From NCBI GenBank assembly GCA_963978545.1, contig OZ021732.1, positions 31,154,123 to 31,218,122 on the forward strand: a DNA stretch of 64,000 bases, in the 5' to 3' direction. A program made the translations under genes and the position numbers. The notes below the pieces were generated by a model. The model made no database searches. It saw nothing but the letters and a program-made list of their open reading frames with translations, and had not been told where the DNA came from. This DNA is from Linyphia triangularis (lineage: Eukaryota; Arthropoda; Arachnida; Araneae; Linyphiidae). Shown in pieces: positions 35,382-45,534 of the stretch; within the stretch, counting starts at the first letter, position 1, and the number at the start of each line of letters is the position of its first letter.

Positions 35382-35723
35382 TTAATTTCTATGGGTAAAT
35401 TAAAGGTTAATTTTTTATTTTCATGTGTTATACTATAAAGAGAATTTCAGTATATTTCTAATACTTAAGCTATGCTGTAAATATTTTATATAATTAAAGC
35501 TTTGATATTTCTTTTACTGTTCATTAAATTCAATTAAAATTTATCACAATATTTTTTTTTTTGTTGCTGAAAACATGTTAAATTTACATTTATTTAGCTT
35601 TCTTACGCAAATAGAGCAAACAAACTTTGGCAGCAAAGTTTTCTTGAACATCAAAGAATATTGAAAGTTTTTTACTCTGCATATGTTTCAGGAACGCTAT
35701 TCGGTGATTCCTGTGTAATTGGA

Positions 35724-35787
35724 ACGCAAAGCTCTGGCATTCCTATTGAGCGTGACAGCGCTCAATAGGAATGCCAGAGCTTTGCGT
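35724..35787. repeat. Perfect 29-bp inverted repeat with 6-base loop
   Basis: Arms 35724-35752 and 35759-35787 are exactly complementary; the loop is TGACAG. The arm starts ACGCAAAGCTCTGGCATTCC. It ends 10 bp before the 8-bp duplication of the hAT element at 35806. Such a long perfect hairpin is rare by chance and implies a recent inverted duplication or a selected structure. Confidence 0.9.
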
Positions 35788-36107
35788 GTACACATCAGTA
35801 TAGCGCAAAGGCGGCCCTAGGTTCATTTTTCAGGGGGGGGGGGGTGGCATTTTAAACTTTAAGTTCGTAAAATGTATGCACTATGTAACCTAATTGTAAT
35901 AAACTAATTGCTGATTAAATGCTTGATTTGCAATGATAAGTGTAGAATTTCCTAAATTAGTAATTTTCATTTGATGCAGAATTAAAAAAGTTAATTTAAG
36001 CTTGAATTGCTCTCCTGAAAAATAAGAAAAAGTAAAACAAAGAAATTACAAAAAATAAAAATAGTTAATAATTGTTTTACAATCACACTTCTTTATTCTT
36101 TGAAACC

Positions 36108-36444
36108 CTAAAGAACAAAATCCAATTTCATCTGCTTTGTTTTGGCAAATCTGTCTATGACACAGCTCACATGAATGGCTATGTCTCTGTGAGTATGCAA
36201 CAAGCAAAGTCCTGCTAACCTTTCTTCCCCATTCTAGCTCTTAGCCACGTTTTCAAGCGTCGAAGGGTAGAGAAACTTCTTTCAGCAGAGGCAACGCTAA
36301 CTGGTATAGTGTTGCCAAAATTTTAAGTAACGCGTAAATAGGAGGATATACATCTTTGACACAAGCTCTCATTGCATCTATGGCAGAAGTGGGGAGCTTT
36401 TCTTCTTTTTTCCATTTCTCTCTCCATAGTGCTAGCTCACTTTC
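36108..36444 (-). pseudogene. hAT transposase, C-terminal dimerisation region
   Basis: Minus strand reads ESELALWREKWKKEEKLPTS and AIDAMRACVKDVYPPIYALL. A frameshift near 36310 leads to PVSVASAERSFSTLRRLKTW, the hAT C-terminal dimerisation signature (hATC). A second frameshift near 36220 leads to ERLAGLCLLHTH and a stop at 36108. It continues the fragment at 38643-39265, from which it is separated by an inserted element. Confidence 0.85.
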
Positions 36445-36450
36445 AATCTA

Positions 36451-38613
36451 CAGGGTTCCCACTGTTATTGAAGAAAAAAATTCAACTACTTTCAAGGACC
36501 TTTTTAAGAAAATTCAAGGACCTTTTTAGAAAAATTTAAGGACTATAATTTTAAATACTACATCAGATGTAAAATTACAAAACGGAGATTATCGGTGGTC
36601 AGGGATGTAGTGGAGTGGAAACACGAGGCAACGGCGATCCTTTACATTTATAGAAGGCGGAATGACGTTCCGTCATCTAATTTTTTTTTTCTTTTCTTCT
36701 TTTTACGTGATACTGAACTCAAAGCCAAGTAAGCAAACAAAAAAGTCATTTCGTGGGAGCTTGCTTTCGAATGGGATCCACAATTTCAGAGCTGAGCAGG
36801 CAAGTTCTAGTTTTTGTAAAACCCTTGAAAGAGGTGCGGCAACCCACACATGGCCATTTCTCCTTGATTAGAAATGAACTGACATATATGTTTACATCTA
36901 GCTATGATTCATTCAATAGCAATTATCCTCTTCAACGAATAATCTGTATTTGTGGAGGAATTCCAGACGTCAAATTTGTATGGTTCGTCGTATATACAGT
37001 CTAAAACTTCCATACACAAATTCATGCCAATTATCTACATTTTTAAAGAACAAAACTGTGACCTAGCACATTCAGTTCTTTGCGCCCTTTCCTTGAAGAA
37101 TATTTCGCCTCCTCTAATTTTAACGGGAACGCTAACCGATTTATCAACAAAAGTTATGTAATTTTTTTTTTTTTTTAAATTTTTATATCAAAGACAGATT
37201 TAATAAATTATTTGTAAACCACTCAACGTACCTAAGAAATAATTCGTTCAAGAGGAAAAAACAAATGACAATAAAAGATGGTGTTTTTTCATAATCCAAA
37301 AAAGTTAAGCAAACCTGCGGTTCTGATGGAAAAAACTGGTTAGTGCTAAAAATCCAGATAGGTAAGAGCAGAATGTTGATATTTTGTATTAGCTTTTAAG
37401 GTGCTTTGATATCACGGAATTATGCATTTATATTTTATCAGATATTGGGAAATATTTATTTTATTCCCAGTTATTGGAAAAATCAAACATAACTTGTTTG
37501 AACATGATTAATTTTTTCAAAATAGTATTGATTTTTAAATCCTTTATATTAACTTCGCTTTTGAATGATTGTGAATTTGAATATGTTTAGTTCAACACAT
37601 AAAATGTTGCTTGAATGTACATTTATGAGACTGGTTTCAAGCGCTCCGCTACGTTGTTGTGACAGAACTGAACAGTTGTTAACTTTGTTTCACTTTAACT
37701 TAGCAGTACTGATAATGCTACATTAGCCAAATTGCAGCCCTTCACAACCCAAAGTTAAAAAGGGGTTTCAAGGCTTGAGCTAAGAGCGGGAGGACTACTA
37801 AAAAAAGTAATACGTAGCAAAAATTAGTAATTTTAATAACACGTATTTTATTCAATTCTTGCATAAATAATTTTATTACAATTTTTATATTTTATTAAAA
37901 AAAAAATTGAATCCGTGGGTTCATTAATAAAAGCTGACTTAAAATAATGTTATTTAGTGCAGAAAATGCTAGGATTTTAATAGTTTGCATCCATACCATA
38001 TAGAGCACCCTTACCATTTTTAAAGTATTTTCTATACCCATTTTCATTGTAAGGGGCGCCAAAACTCATTCTTGCACACATAGCATTTTACTCCAAGACC
38101 GGTCCTGTATATTTGATTTTCCTTAATATAAAAGTGCTAATGGTTTTGCAAATGGGTATAATACATCGAAATTGGGCTGCGAACAATTAGGAAAGCAATT
38201 CAGATGTTCTACTTTAAAATGCAAAATTAAATTGCTTTTCGGTTTGAGAATGGGAAAGTTTTACATTTACAGTTATTACAGAATTTATTCCAAAAATGTA
38301 GCAGCAGTTCTTAAAAAAAAATCATACAGTGGCGGCAATAAGGGGTATTATTATAGTAATATTAACAAAACTATTTAAAGTTGTCATTTTCACTCTCCCC
38401 CCCCCCCCCCCACCTCACACACAGAAGAAAATATATACATTTGTAACGACGCTACATAGCATTCCCACACTTTTTTATTTTACACTACACCACTGTCATT
38501 GGTCACTTAAACATTCAAGGACTTTCAAGGACCTTATCCTTTTTTCAAGGACTTTCAAGGAACAAATTTCATAAAAAAAAATTCAAGGACTTTCAAGGAC
38601 CGTGGGAACCCTG
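36451..38613. mobile_element. Non-autonomous TIR element, CAGGGTTCCCAC ends
   Basis: Inverted ends CAGGGTTCCCAC at 36451 and 38613. Subterminal repeats of CAAGGACTTTCAAGGAC type (and CAAGGACCTTTT) appear on both sides. The flanks AATCTA (36445-36450) and AATCAG (38614-38619) agree at 4 of 6 positions. It interrupts the hAT transposase reading frame exactly, which confirms both boundaries. No transposase is seen inside its 2163 bp. Confidence 0.78.
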
Positions 38614-38642
38614 AATCAGAATAACACTCATTTGTGTCAGTC

Positions 38643-39265
38643 CTAAAATTGGTATGTAAGTTTTGAAGCTCGTTGCTTTCTGATTCTGTTGGCTTTTCCA
38701 TATCGGGGGTTGGAATCAGTAATCAAAGGCCAAAAAAAATCCAAATTTTCTTTTGGAAATCTTCCTATTAGGTCTTCAATTACATTATCCAATAAAGGTA
38801 TATAAACCGAGATTCTAAAATACTCTTCTGGTATTTGAGTATTGTAGTTCTCACGGTGTTTTTGATGTCTGGCTAAGCGTGAAAGATTCACATCAATTTC
38901 AAGCTCCGAACCTATATCTTCAACCTCATTGAATAGAATAGAAAAAGATTCCAAGCAGTCTTGGTGCTTCTTCTGCAAAACCGAAATTGTATCTTCAACA
39001 ATGGACGCAGCTTTTCGCAAATCGAGATCAGGAGCCTAAAGTTTTCTGCTTAGTGGTAGAGTTTGCTTCAAGACATCAATTAATGGTACTAAAGCTGAAA
39101 CAAACTGGACACTGCAAAGTGAGCATAGATGAGAAGATGCATTAGAGGCAGTGGTTAGGTCCGACCAGTTTGAAATCGATTCAAGAGCTTCAATTATGTA
39201 AGGTAGAGCTTCGCGGAATTGAATAACACCATCATGCCTTTCAACCCAGCACACACTAGTCCAGA
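38643..39265 (-). pseudogene. hAT transposase, central region
   Basis: One reading frame with a single TAG at 39036-39038 where relatives usually have Gln (LSRKL, stop, APDLDLRKAASIVEDTI). It includes CWVERHDGVIQFREALPYII, FVSALVPLIDVLKQTLPLSR and PEEYFRISVYIPLLDNVIED, all typical of the hAT group related to ZMYM- and THAP-linked transposases. The 5' part is cut by the SINE at 39275. Confidence 0.85.
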
Positions 39266-39274
39266 CATCACGTG

Positions 39275-39450
39275 GCCGACCAAACGGTATAGTGGTTAGC
39301 GTGCTAGCTTCTAGACCGTGAGGTTGCGTGTTCGAGTCCCGTGTTGGCATGGGTGTTTGTAAATGTATGTTGGCTTGTCTAATGACGAATGTTTCGGCGC
39401 ATTATAGCCCTCGTGTTGCTGACGGCGCCAGATAATCTGAATACAACCAG
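39275..39450 (+). mobile_element. tRNA-derived SINE, family A, copy 2
   Basis: Head GGTATAGTGGTTAGCGTGC with B box TGTTCGAGTCCCG. The body matches copy 1 at 6890. A perfect 14-bp duplication CCAGACATCACGTG lies at 39261-39274 and 39451-39464. It is inserted in the hAT transposase, so it is younger than the hAT. Confidence 0.93.
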
Positions 39451-39842
39451 CCAGACATCACGTGTGGAAAAATAATTACCCTCGGTGCCATGGTTGCTTA
39501 AAAGAGCATGGCAGAGTTTTTTCTGAGGGGGGCTATAATTCTTTGTACTGTAAAGAAAAAATTTACGTTGATGAAATTGTGCTTAAAAATCTGTATTTTC
39601 ACTGGTTTTTTAAACTGGAGATTCTCAAAGAATTTTGGGATTTTCGAAAGGGCTAGGGAGAAAGAGGGAACCCTTCAAGGGGGGGCTATGGCCCCCATGC
39701 CCCCCCCCCCCATGAAGCCGCCAATGGTGTAGCGCTGGAACAATCCGGCTATTGAACAAGTATTTAGACGTCTATAGGTAGTCATAGGAGAGTGCAAGTG
39801 AGTGATGGATGATGATAGTGGACAAGTGGAAGCGCCTGCAAA

Positions 39843-40648
39843 TCTATAATAATAAAACAAGCTGTCTGTGTATATCTGTCTCTCTGTGTATCTATATCTG
39901 TGGATCTATAGAAAGCTACTTCAAATTGGAGTAGAACTCTGAAATTATTAACATAAAAGTAGTTTTGGCCTTCTAATTGTACCTATGACAAACAGAATGT
40001 TAAAATTTTAATTAGTTATTTTTTCATTGATTTTTTTTTACAAAGTGACTTCAAATAGAGGTACAGCTCTGAAATTTTCAACATAAGTAGTTTTGGCCTA
40101 CTCATTCGACTTTTGACGAAAAGAAAGTTGAAATTTTAAATTGTCTTCAGTAATTTTTTTTTAAATATTTTCACAAAAAGTGACTTCTAATAGGCCTAGA
40201 TCTCTGAAAGTTTCAATATAAGTAGTTTTAGCCTTCTAATTTTGCTTTCCACAAGCACGTTTTAAAATATTTTTAAAGGGGTGATGTAATATTGTATTCA
40301 TGGGGAATTTTTTTGTTTCTCGATAGTGGAGGGGTTTTTTATGTTAAGGCTTTGCGTAGCAATTATTTTTTAGTGAGTGAAGCGAGCAATGAACCTTTCA
40401 GCGAGCGAAGCGAGCTCGTGCTTGCACGGCAATGAACCTTTCAACGAGTGAAGTAAGCCTGGGCTTATTATGAACTTTTCAGCGAGCGAAGCGAGCTTGG
40501 TCTTGCGGGGCAATGAACCTTCCTGTGAGCGAAGCGCCAAAGTTGGGACTTATACACCAATGACGGATCTCTGCAACGCGGGGCCACGCAGCTAGCTAAA
40601 AAATTGCACATGGTAAAATTTCGTAGTGAAGCACTTGTATTCAGCTAG
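39843..40648 (+). mobile_element. Non-autonomous Helitron, family 1, short copy
   Basis: Begins TCTATAATAATAAAACAAGC after an A (39842) and ends GCACTTGTATTCAGCTAG before a T (40649). A small AGTG-AAG-CACT hairpin sits just inside the 3' end. It contains about three units of the roughly 130-140-bp AT-rich repeat (39905-40260) and several GC-rich units with GCGAGCGAAGCGAGC (40370-40530). The same family in opposite orientation lies at 45535 and 55857. Confidence 0.85.
40370..40535. repeat. GC-rich tandem units (AGCGAGCGAAGCGAGC)
   Basis: Units of about 43 bp, each carrying CAATGAACCTTTCAGCGAGC or close variants. They are inverted relative to 45600-45790. The short G+C palindromic words can fold into hairpins. 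Confidence 0.75.
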
Positions 40649-41507
40649 TAGAAAATATTTTATTTACTAGAGCGGCCAGCTACAGGAGATCACGTGATAA
40701 ACTGACTTTTCATTTGACTGAATGGAAGTTATGCGTAACGACGTCATGGACTATTGATTCCTTTACCTGGGAATAAATGAAATATGTGCAGTGATTGGCT
40801 AATGGTATGAGAAAATTCATTTTTAAAGATATAATGTGATGGATCAGAAACACGACACAAATGTTGGCATTCGATGCAACTCCATTCTTATTAACGCTGA
40901 GCATAAGGTTATTTAGATTGGGCTACCGCTGACCGCTGACTTTTAATGACTAGTGATCTCAACTGGTATGGCGACTAGTAACGTGAAATTCGGCATTTAA
41001 AAGAGTGATTTCGATAAGCAATGGAGTTCATGTAAAGAGTAACGCTAATCTCCCTTGTAAAATGAAATATGCATTTTTAATTGGTTAAACAAATATATTT
41101 TTGTATAAGATCCATCTAAAGAAAAATTGCGATTGAAAAGAGTGTATTTGCCAGATGCTGAAAACATTTTCTTGCATAAGGTCCATGAATTTAAAACCAT
41201 AAATACGGAGCAGACGATTTTTTTTTCAATCTTTTGTTTTTAATCAGGAAGTTTTTTTTTTTGTTAATTTCTTTTAAATTTTTTATTTTAAACAAAACTA
41301 GTCTTTGTTTTTAGATAAGAGAAAAAAAAAAAGAAAAAAAAAAAAATCTAACCTGGCAATTGCACTTGTAATCTTCCTTAAACTCGATTGGTTAAATTTG
41401 TTACTGAATAGAATAAAATGCTTCTGATATTTCCGAAATTTTTTATTGTGATTAAAGCGAACGCTTGTTCGAAAGAAAATTAACGTTTATATAATGGATA
41501 CTGCTCA

Positions 41508-41574
41508 GTAAGTGTGTTACTTTGTTGTTAACATCCTTAACTTGTATGACAGCCTGTTTTCAATGAATTTTTAG
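41508..41574 (+). other. Candidate 67-nt intron before the 159-aa ORF
   Basis: CA|GTAAGTG donor and TTTTTAG acceptor. The upstream ATG (41494) would not be in frame with the ORF after splicing, so exon 1 would be 5' UTR. Inferred from splice signals only. Confidence 0.35.
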
Positions 41575-41586
41575 AAAATTATACAA

Positions 41587-42066
41587 ATGGAAGTTGAGGC
41601 ACGTTCAGTACAAACTACTGAAGAGATCAAGGTCATACTGGAAGCTATGGAAATGGCTTGTGAAATACTAAAAATATCCCTTAAAGTTCAAAAGAATCTT
41701 TGTATGAACTATCCGAAAGAAGAACAAATAATCAATACATTAGAAGAATTTTTAAGTCAACAGGTCTCGGCTTTGTCATTACAATTCGCTCCACATTTTA
41801 TATCAACTCTGATGTACTGTACAAGATCATCCAAATATTCTCAAAGAATTAAATTCACAGCAGATAAATGCTTTGAAAAATGCTGTGCAGTGTTTGGATT
41901 ACCATCCGATCAGAATTTTGTGTCGATCTTCAAGTCGCAAATTAAGAAAAATATACCGACCAATTTTGGATATAAATTTTTGAATAATAAACTGTCGAAA
42001 AATAAAACTGTGAAGACAAACAAAAGTCCTATCTTGCAAAAATTCGAATTTGTTTCATGTTTGTGA
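41587..42066 (+). CDS. Orphan protein, 159 aa, single coding exon
   Basis: ORF from MEVEARSVQTTEEIKVILEA to ...FEFVSCL. The first 110 residues are predicted to be helical with good codon structure. Cysteines occur in CEILKISL, CTRSSKYS and CFEKCCAVFGLP. The C-terminal 40 residues are basic and Asn/Lys-rich. There is no signal peptide, membrane segment or TE motif. I do not recognise the family. It is a plausible host gene because of its length in an AT-rich background, an upstream intron-like segment and an AATAAA 50 bases after the stop. Confidence 0.5.
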   Translation: MEVEARSVQTTEEIKVILEAMEMACEILKISLKVQKNLCMNYPKEEQIINTLEEFLSQQVSALSLQFAPHFISTLMYCTRSSKYSQRIKFTADKCFEKCCAVFGLPSDQNFVSIFKSQIKKNIPTNFGYKFLNNKLSKNKTVKTNKSPILQKFEFVSCL

Positions 42067-42116
42067 TATAATTGTTCTGAGATTTTTTTTGTAAGTAATA
42101 TTCTTTTCTGAATTAA

Positions 42117-42122
42117 AATAAA
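42117..42122 (+). terminator. Poly(A) signal AATAAA after the 159-aa ORF
   Basis: Lies 51 bases past the stop. A GT-AG pair (42091-42141, GTAAGTAATA ... CTTTTTAG) overlaps it, which could be a tiny 3' UTR intron or coincidence. Confidence 0.4.
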
Positions 42123-42307
42123 TATTTTAATTTCTTTTTAGTAAATTATTTACTACACAAGCTCTTATATCTAAACTTTTCCCTAAATAGTATAAGTAAC
42201 AAGTACTTAATATATAAGAAATTTGTTTTACTTTTCTGAATTTAGTATACATTTATAAATATCAAGTCTGGATAAATTTGAAGTAGCTATAAGTTCTTTC
42301 AGGTGTA

Positions 42308-42493
42308 TCATATTTTTACTGAAGGTCGTTCGCACTTTATGAAACTTTGTGGAAACACATAAGATAGCGGCCATTGAAAAAAAAAAAAAAATCCACGTTT
42401 TTTAGAAATTGCTAAGACGCAGAAATGCGATAAAGGCGTAAAATGTGAAAAACGAATGTCTTTAACACAGAGTTCTTTTTCCTTCAGCATCAC
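42308..42493 (-). repeat. Dispersed repeat, second copy (inverted)
   Basis: Read on the minus strand it encodes LKEKELCVKDIRFSHF. The corresponding stretch of the copy at 1781-1870 reads LKEIELCVEDIRFSTF on the plus strand. Agreement at the protein level despite base differences suggests a shared coding origin. Confidence 0.6.
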
Positions 42494-42955
42494 CCATCAA
42501 TGACTTTCTTCTCTGTTGAATTTACAAGAAAAGATAATGCAATGTTCATTGAAAATCATTTCGTTGTTCAACCGACGTTTTTTTATTTTTATTTTACCGC
42601 CAATGTAAGAAATATCAGCAAAAATATCGCCAAACTATCAATTTCTTAAGATTCTGATTATCGGGAGAACAATAGGGTATTTGACACCATCAACAAATAA
42701 TTACCAAATGCGGCATATTTATAGTATTTAACGAAATAATAATAATTCAAGCAGTTTTAACGCGAAATAATTGCTCAAATTTTTATAAATCAAATTTTAA
42801 AAATTGCTTTTCTGAACGCCTCGTCACGTGATCAGAAACGCTCGGATAAGCTCCTCCCAGAGTGTGACGCCAATGTTGACCACATTTGTAAGCAAACAGC
42901 TTCATACGTTTATTTTAAAGCTTGGTTCATCTCTTTTCCTACTATACGATAAATT

Positions 42956-42968
42956 ATGACTGTTGAAG
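42956..42968 (+). CDS. Candidate first coding exon (MTVE)
   Basis: ATGACTGTTGAAG followed by GTAACT. It lies downstream of a locally GC-richer segment (42825-42890) that could be a promoter. The phase fits the candidate exon at 43116. No homology is recognised. Confidence 0.3.
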
Positions 42969-43115
42969 GTAACTTTTAGGAAATATTTATTTAAAGAAGT
43001 GTTATTGGAACATTAGAAGACGATTTTGTAAAGGTACACATTTCGAATTTACCCAAAATAGATGTTTTGTTGGTGGGGTTCTTTTTCAAGTCACGCTCAG
43101 AATTTTATTCTGCAG

Positions 43116-43140
43116 AGTTTAGAAATGTTAAAACAATTGT
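43116..43140 (+). CDS. Candidate 25-nt second exon
   Basis: Acceptor TATTCTGCAG and donor GTAAGT enclose 25 nt. Joined to 42956-42968 it reads MTVEEFRNVKTI plus two bases. No continuing exon was identified, so this remains a splice-signal inference. Confidence 0.28.
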
Positions 43141-43597
43141 GTAAGTATCAACAATTCTCACAGTTCTTATAACTAGAAAAGCAACAACAACACTTTTACA
43201 GTTATAATAATCATAAAAACATTAGGATAAAAAAATAAAAAAATAGCAATTAATATAATTCGCTGAGTACTGTTAAAACGGAGTGAAAAGGAACAATTTT
43301 CAACTTTCAAAGTAAAAATAGAGTGTAATAATATCTTTAACGAACATATTTTTGATTTAGGAACGTGCGTCTTACCTTCTTCTATAATGTTCAAGCCCAA
43401 AAATGTTGGAAAAAAAGTGACATTGATTTTGATTTTTTTCATGTTGTTCCGATTCACCCCGCAGAAAGGGATGAAACGGAACACTCGCTATAATTTATAG
43501 CTGATATTATTTAAAAAAGACAAAAAGGTGAAAAAGACAAGTAATAATGCATTGAGGTGAATAGAAACACTAGATTATCATAAACAAAATCCTTTAA

Positions 43598-43818
43598 CCC
43601 TTTATCTACTGACGGTACTTATAAGTCCAGTCATTGTACTGCATTTCTCATGGTACTGTACTGATTTAAATGCTTTAAAACCCATAGGGACTTTGAAGTC
43701 CACTTCTATGAAGTTTGTTCTTCACCTATTGAATGACAGCACAAGATTGCTTCTTTTTGGAAACATTAAATATTTAAAAGAGTTAGTACAAATTATAAAA
43801 AATTTAGTAAATAAAGGG
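43598..43818. mobile_element. piggyBac-type MITE, CCCTTTAT ends
   Basis: 221 bp between TTAA at 43594-43597 and 43819-43822. Ends CCCTTTATCTACT and, inverted, CCCTTTATTTACT. Non-coding; ORFs on both strands across it are shadows. Confidence 0.7.
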
Positions 43819-44116
43819 TTAACTGCTGTGATTGGGTGGTTTGATCTTTTTTGGTGCAAGGGCAACACATGGTTCATACTGCTCCAAAAAAATGTGGTGA
43901 AGATCAATTTAAAATTTCAGTAACAAAAAATTGGAAAAATTAATTTAAAGTCAAAGATTAAATATTTTAGGGGGTTGGAAGCATTCTACAAAAAATGACT
44001 CGCGGTCTGTCAGACCGCATACAGTAATTAAAGGTTAATATGACAGACAAAAAAAAACTTTTCAAAACAATTCATGTAAACAAAACAAATATTTTGGTTT
44101 CAAATTTATAAAAAAC

Positions 44117-44117
<1 letters not shown>

Positions 44118-44145
<28 letters not shown>
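44118..44145. repeat. (AAT)n microsatellite
   Basis: Eight to nine ATA/AAT repeats in an A-rich tract. Confidence 0.8.
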
Positions 44146-44148
<3 letters not shown>

Positions 44149-44971
44149 GAATTAAAAAATCAATATTTCAATAGTGCATCAGTACTTAAACTTAATATTG
44201 TGTAGTTAAAACATTTAAAAGAATTAAATAAAGTATTACTTGCATCAAAATGATCTTCACAGAAGTGAATCGTAGTCTGTGGTGAAAACTAAGTTGATTC
44301 TCTTTTTGGAAGATTTAACCACTTTTTTTGTGTGCATGTGTGCTTTCCTGGGCACATGTGTACACAACTTTTCTGGAGTTTTAATTGAAGTACTTGTACA
44401 GCGGGGTACTGCATAATACCGATACCGGTGAGACATTTCTTGGAACGAAATCAAAAGAAAAACACATTTCGCCTTGGAAACTCACTCGCTATTGCGATGT
44501 TGTTTATGCAAGATTGACGTCACACAGACAGATGGGTTTTTGAGCAGCGTTTTAGGGGCGGGGCTTTTACATGCATTTTAAAATGCAAATTTTAGCGTTT
44601 TGCGACATTATTTTGAAAAAAGAAAAAATACGTGTCTTTTATTTTGTGCATACCTTTTATTTAAAACATATTTTGAAAATTTGTCAAATACCCTATTGTA
44701 ACAAATTATTTTTTTATCATCCAGCGACATTTTTTTTTTTTTTTTTTTTTTTTTTTATGCCAGAGAAGATTTAAAAGATTATACTATATTTTTTTCAATG
44801 TAAAAAATAAATATTTCAAGTATTTATTCAGATTGAGCTGTAGGGGAAAATCTTTTTTCCACTGGATTAGCATTACGAAAACATTTTAAAATTTAATTAA
44901 AAAACTAATTAAAGATACAACATTTTGGCTTTGGATGGAACTAAACGAATGCAAAAACTACTTATGTTTAA

Positions 44972-45175
44972 CCCTTTGCACTCCAGTGGCGCCTCTCAGG
45001 CTCCACACGATTGGATGCCAAACCACGAGAAGACCATTAGGTGTGATGCGGAAATTCGCTGCAAGGCCAATGACTGTGTTTAGTTTCTATGAAGCAAATC
45101 CATAAACACCAGCCGAACCTAAAATGTCTCGAGTTGCTGATTCCTCCGCGCGAAAAAGGCCTGCAGTGCAAAGGG
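44972..45175. mobile_element. GC-rich piggyBac-type MITE, CCCTTTGCACT ends
   Basis: 204 bp with TTAA at 44968-44971 and 45176-45179. The inverted ends CCCTTTGCACTCCAG and CCCTTTGCACTGCAG differ at one position in 15. It is much GC-richer than its surroundings. Confidence 0.8.
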
Positions 45176-45534
45176 TTAAAATATATCACAGTTTTCCAAA
45201 CACCAGACATTTTTTTAATCTGATTAAACAAACACACATCCTTATTTTTTTTTTAAATAGCGAGAAAATTATAAAAATGAAGTGAAATATATTTATTTTA
45301 AATTATATTTAAGGGCACCTTTAAATCAAATACGATACCATGGTAGAATATTCGCTTCATTAAATGTATTGTAATTCATTAATACTTTTAAAAAAAATTC
45401 TTTTAAATATAGTGTTATTTTTTATTATATTATTTGTATTACTTTAGCTGTGTATTGTATATTGCTTTCCATTAATAATGTAATTGATAATTAATCATCA
45501 GCACACAAAAACATAAAGAAACTTATATTCACAA

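Larger units (their letters stand above)
35806..39726 (-). mobile_element. hAT transposon with two nested insertions
   Basis: Ends CAAAGGCGGC (35806) and, inverted, CATTGGCGGC (39726). The flanks GTATAGCG (35798-35805) and GTGTAGCG (39727-39734) match at 7 of 8 bases, the 8-bp duplication expected of hAT. Minus-strand transposase remnants lie inside. A CAGGGTTCCCAC element (36451-38613) and a SINE (39275-39450) are inserted in it. The N-terminal half of the transposase is missing, so it was an internally deleted copy. Confidence 0.8.

Noticed and set aside
43173..43484. 103-codon minus-strand ORF (MFRFIPFCGVNRN...)
   Set aside because: The latter half is hydrophobic low-complexity from AT-rich sequence, with no supporting splice or homology signal.
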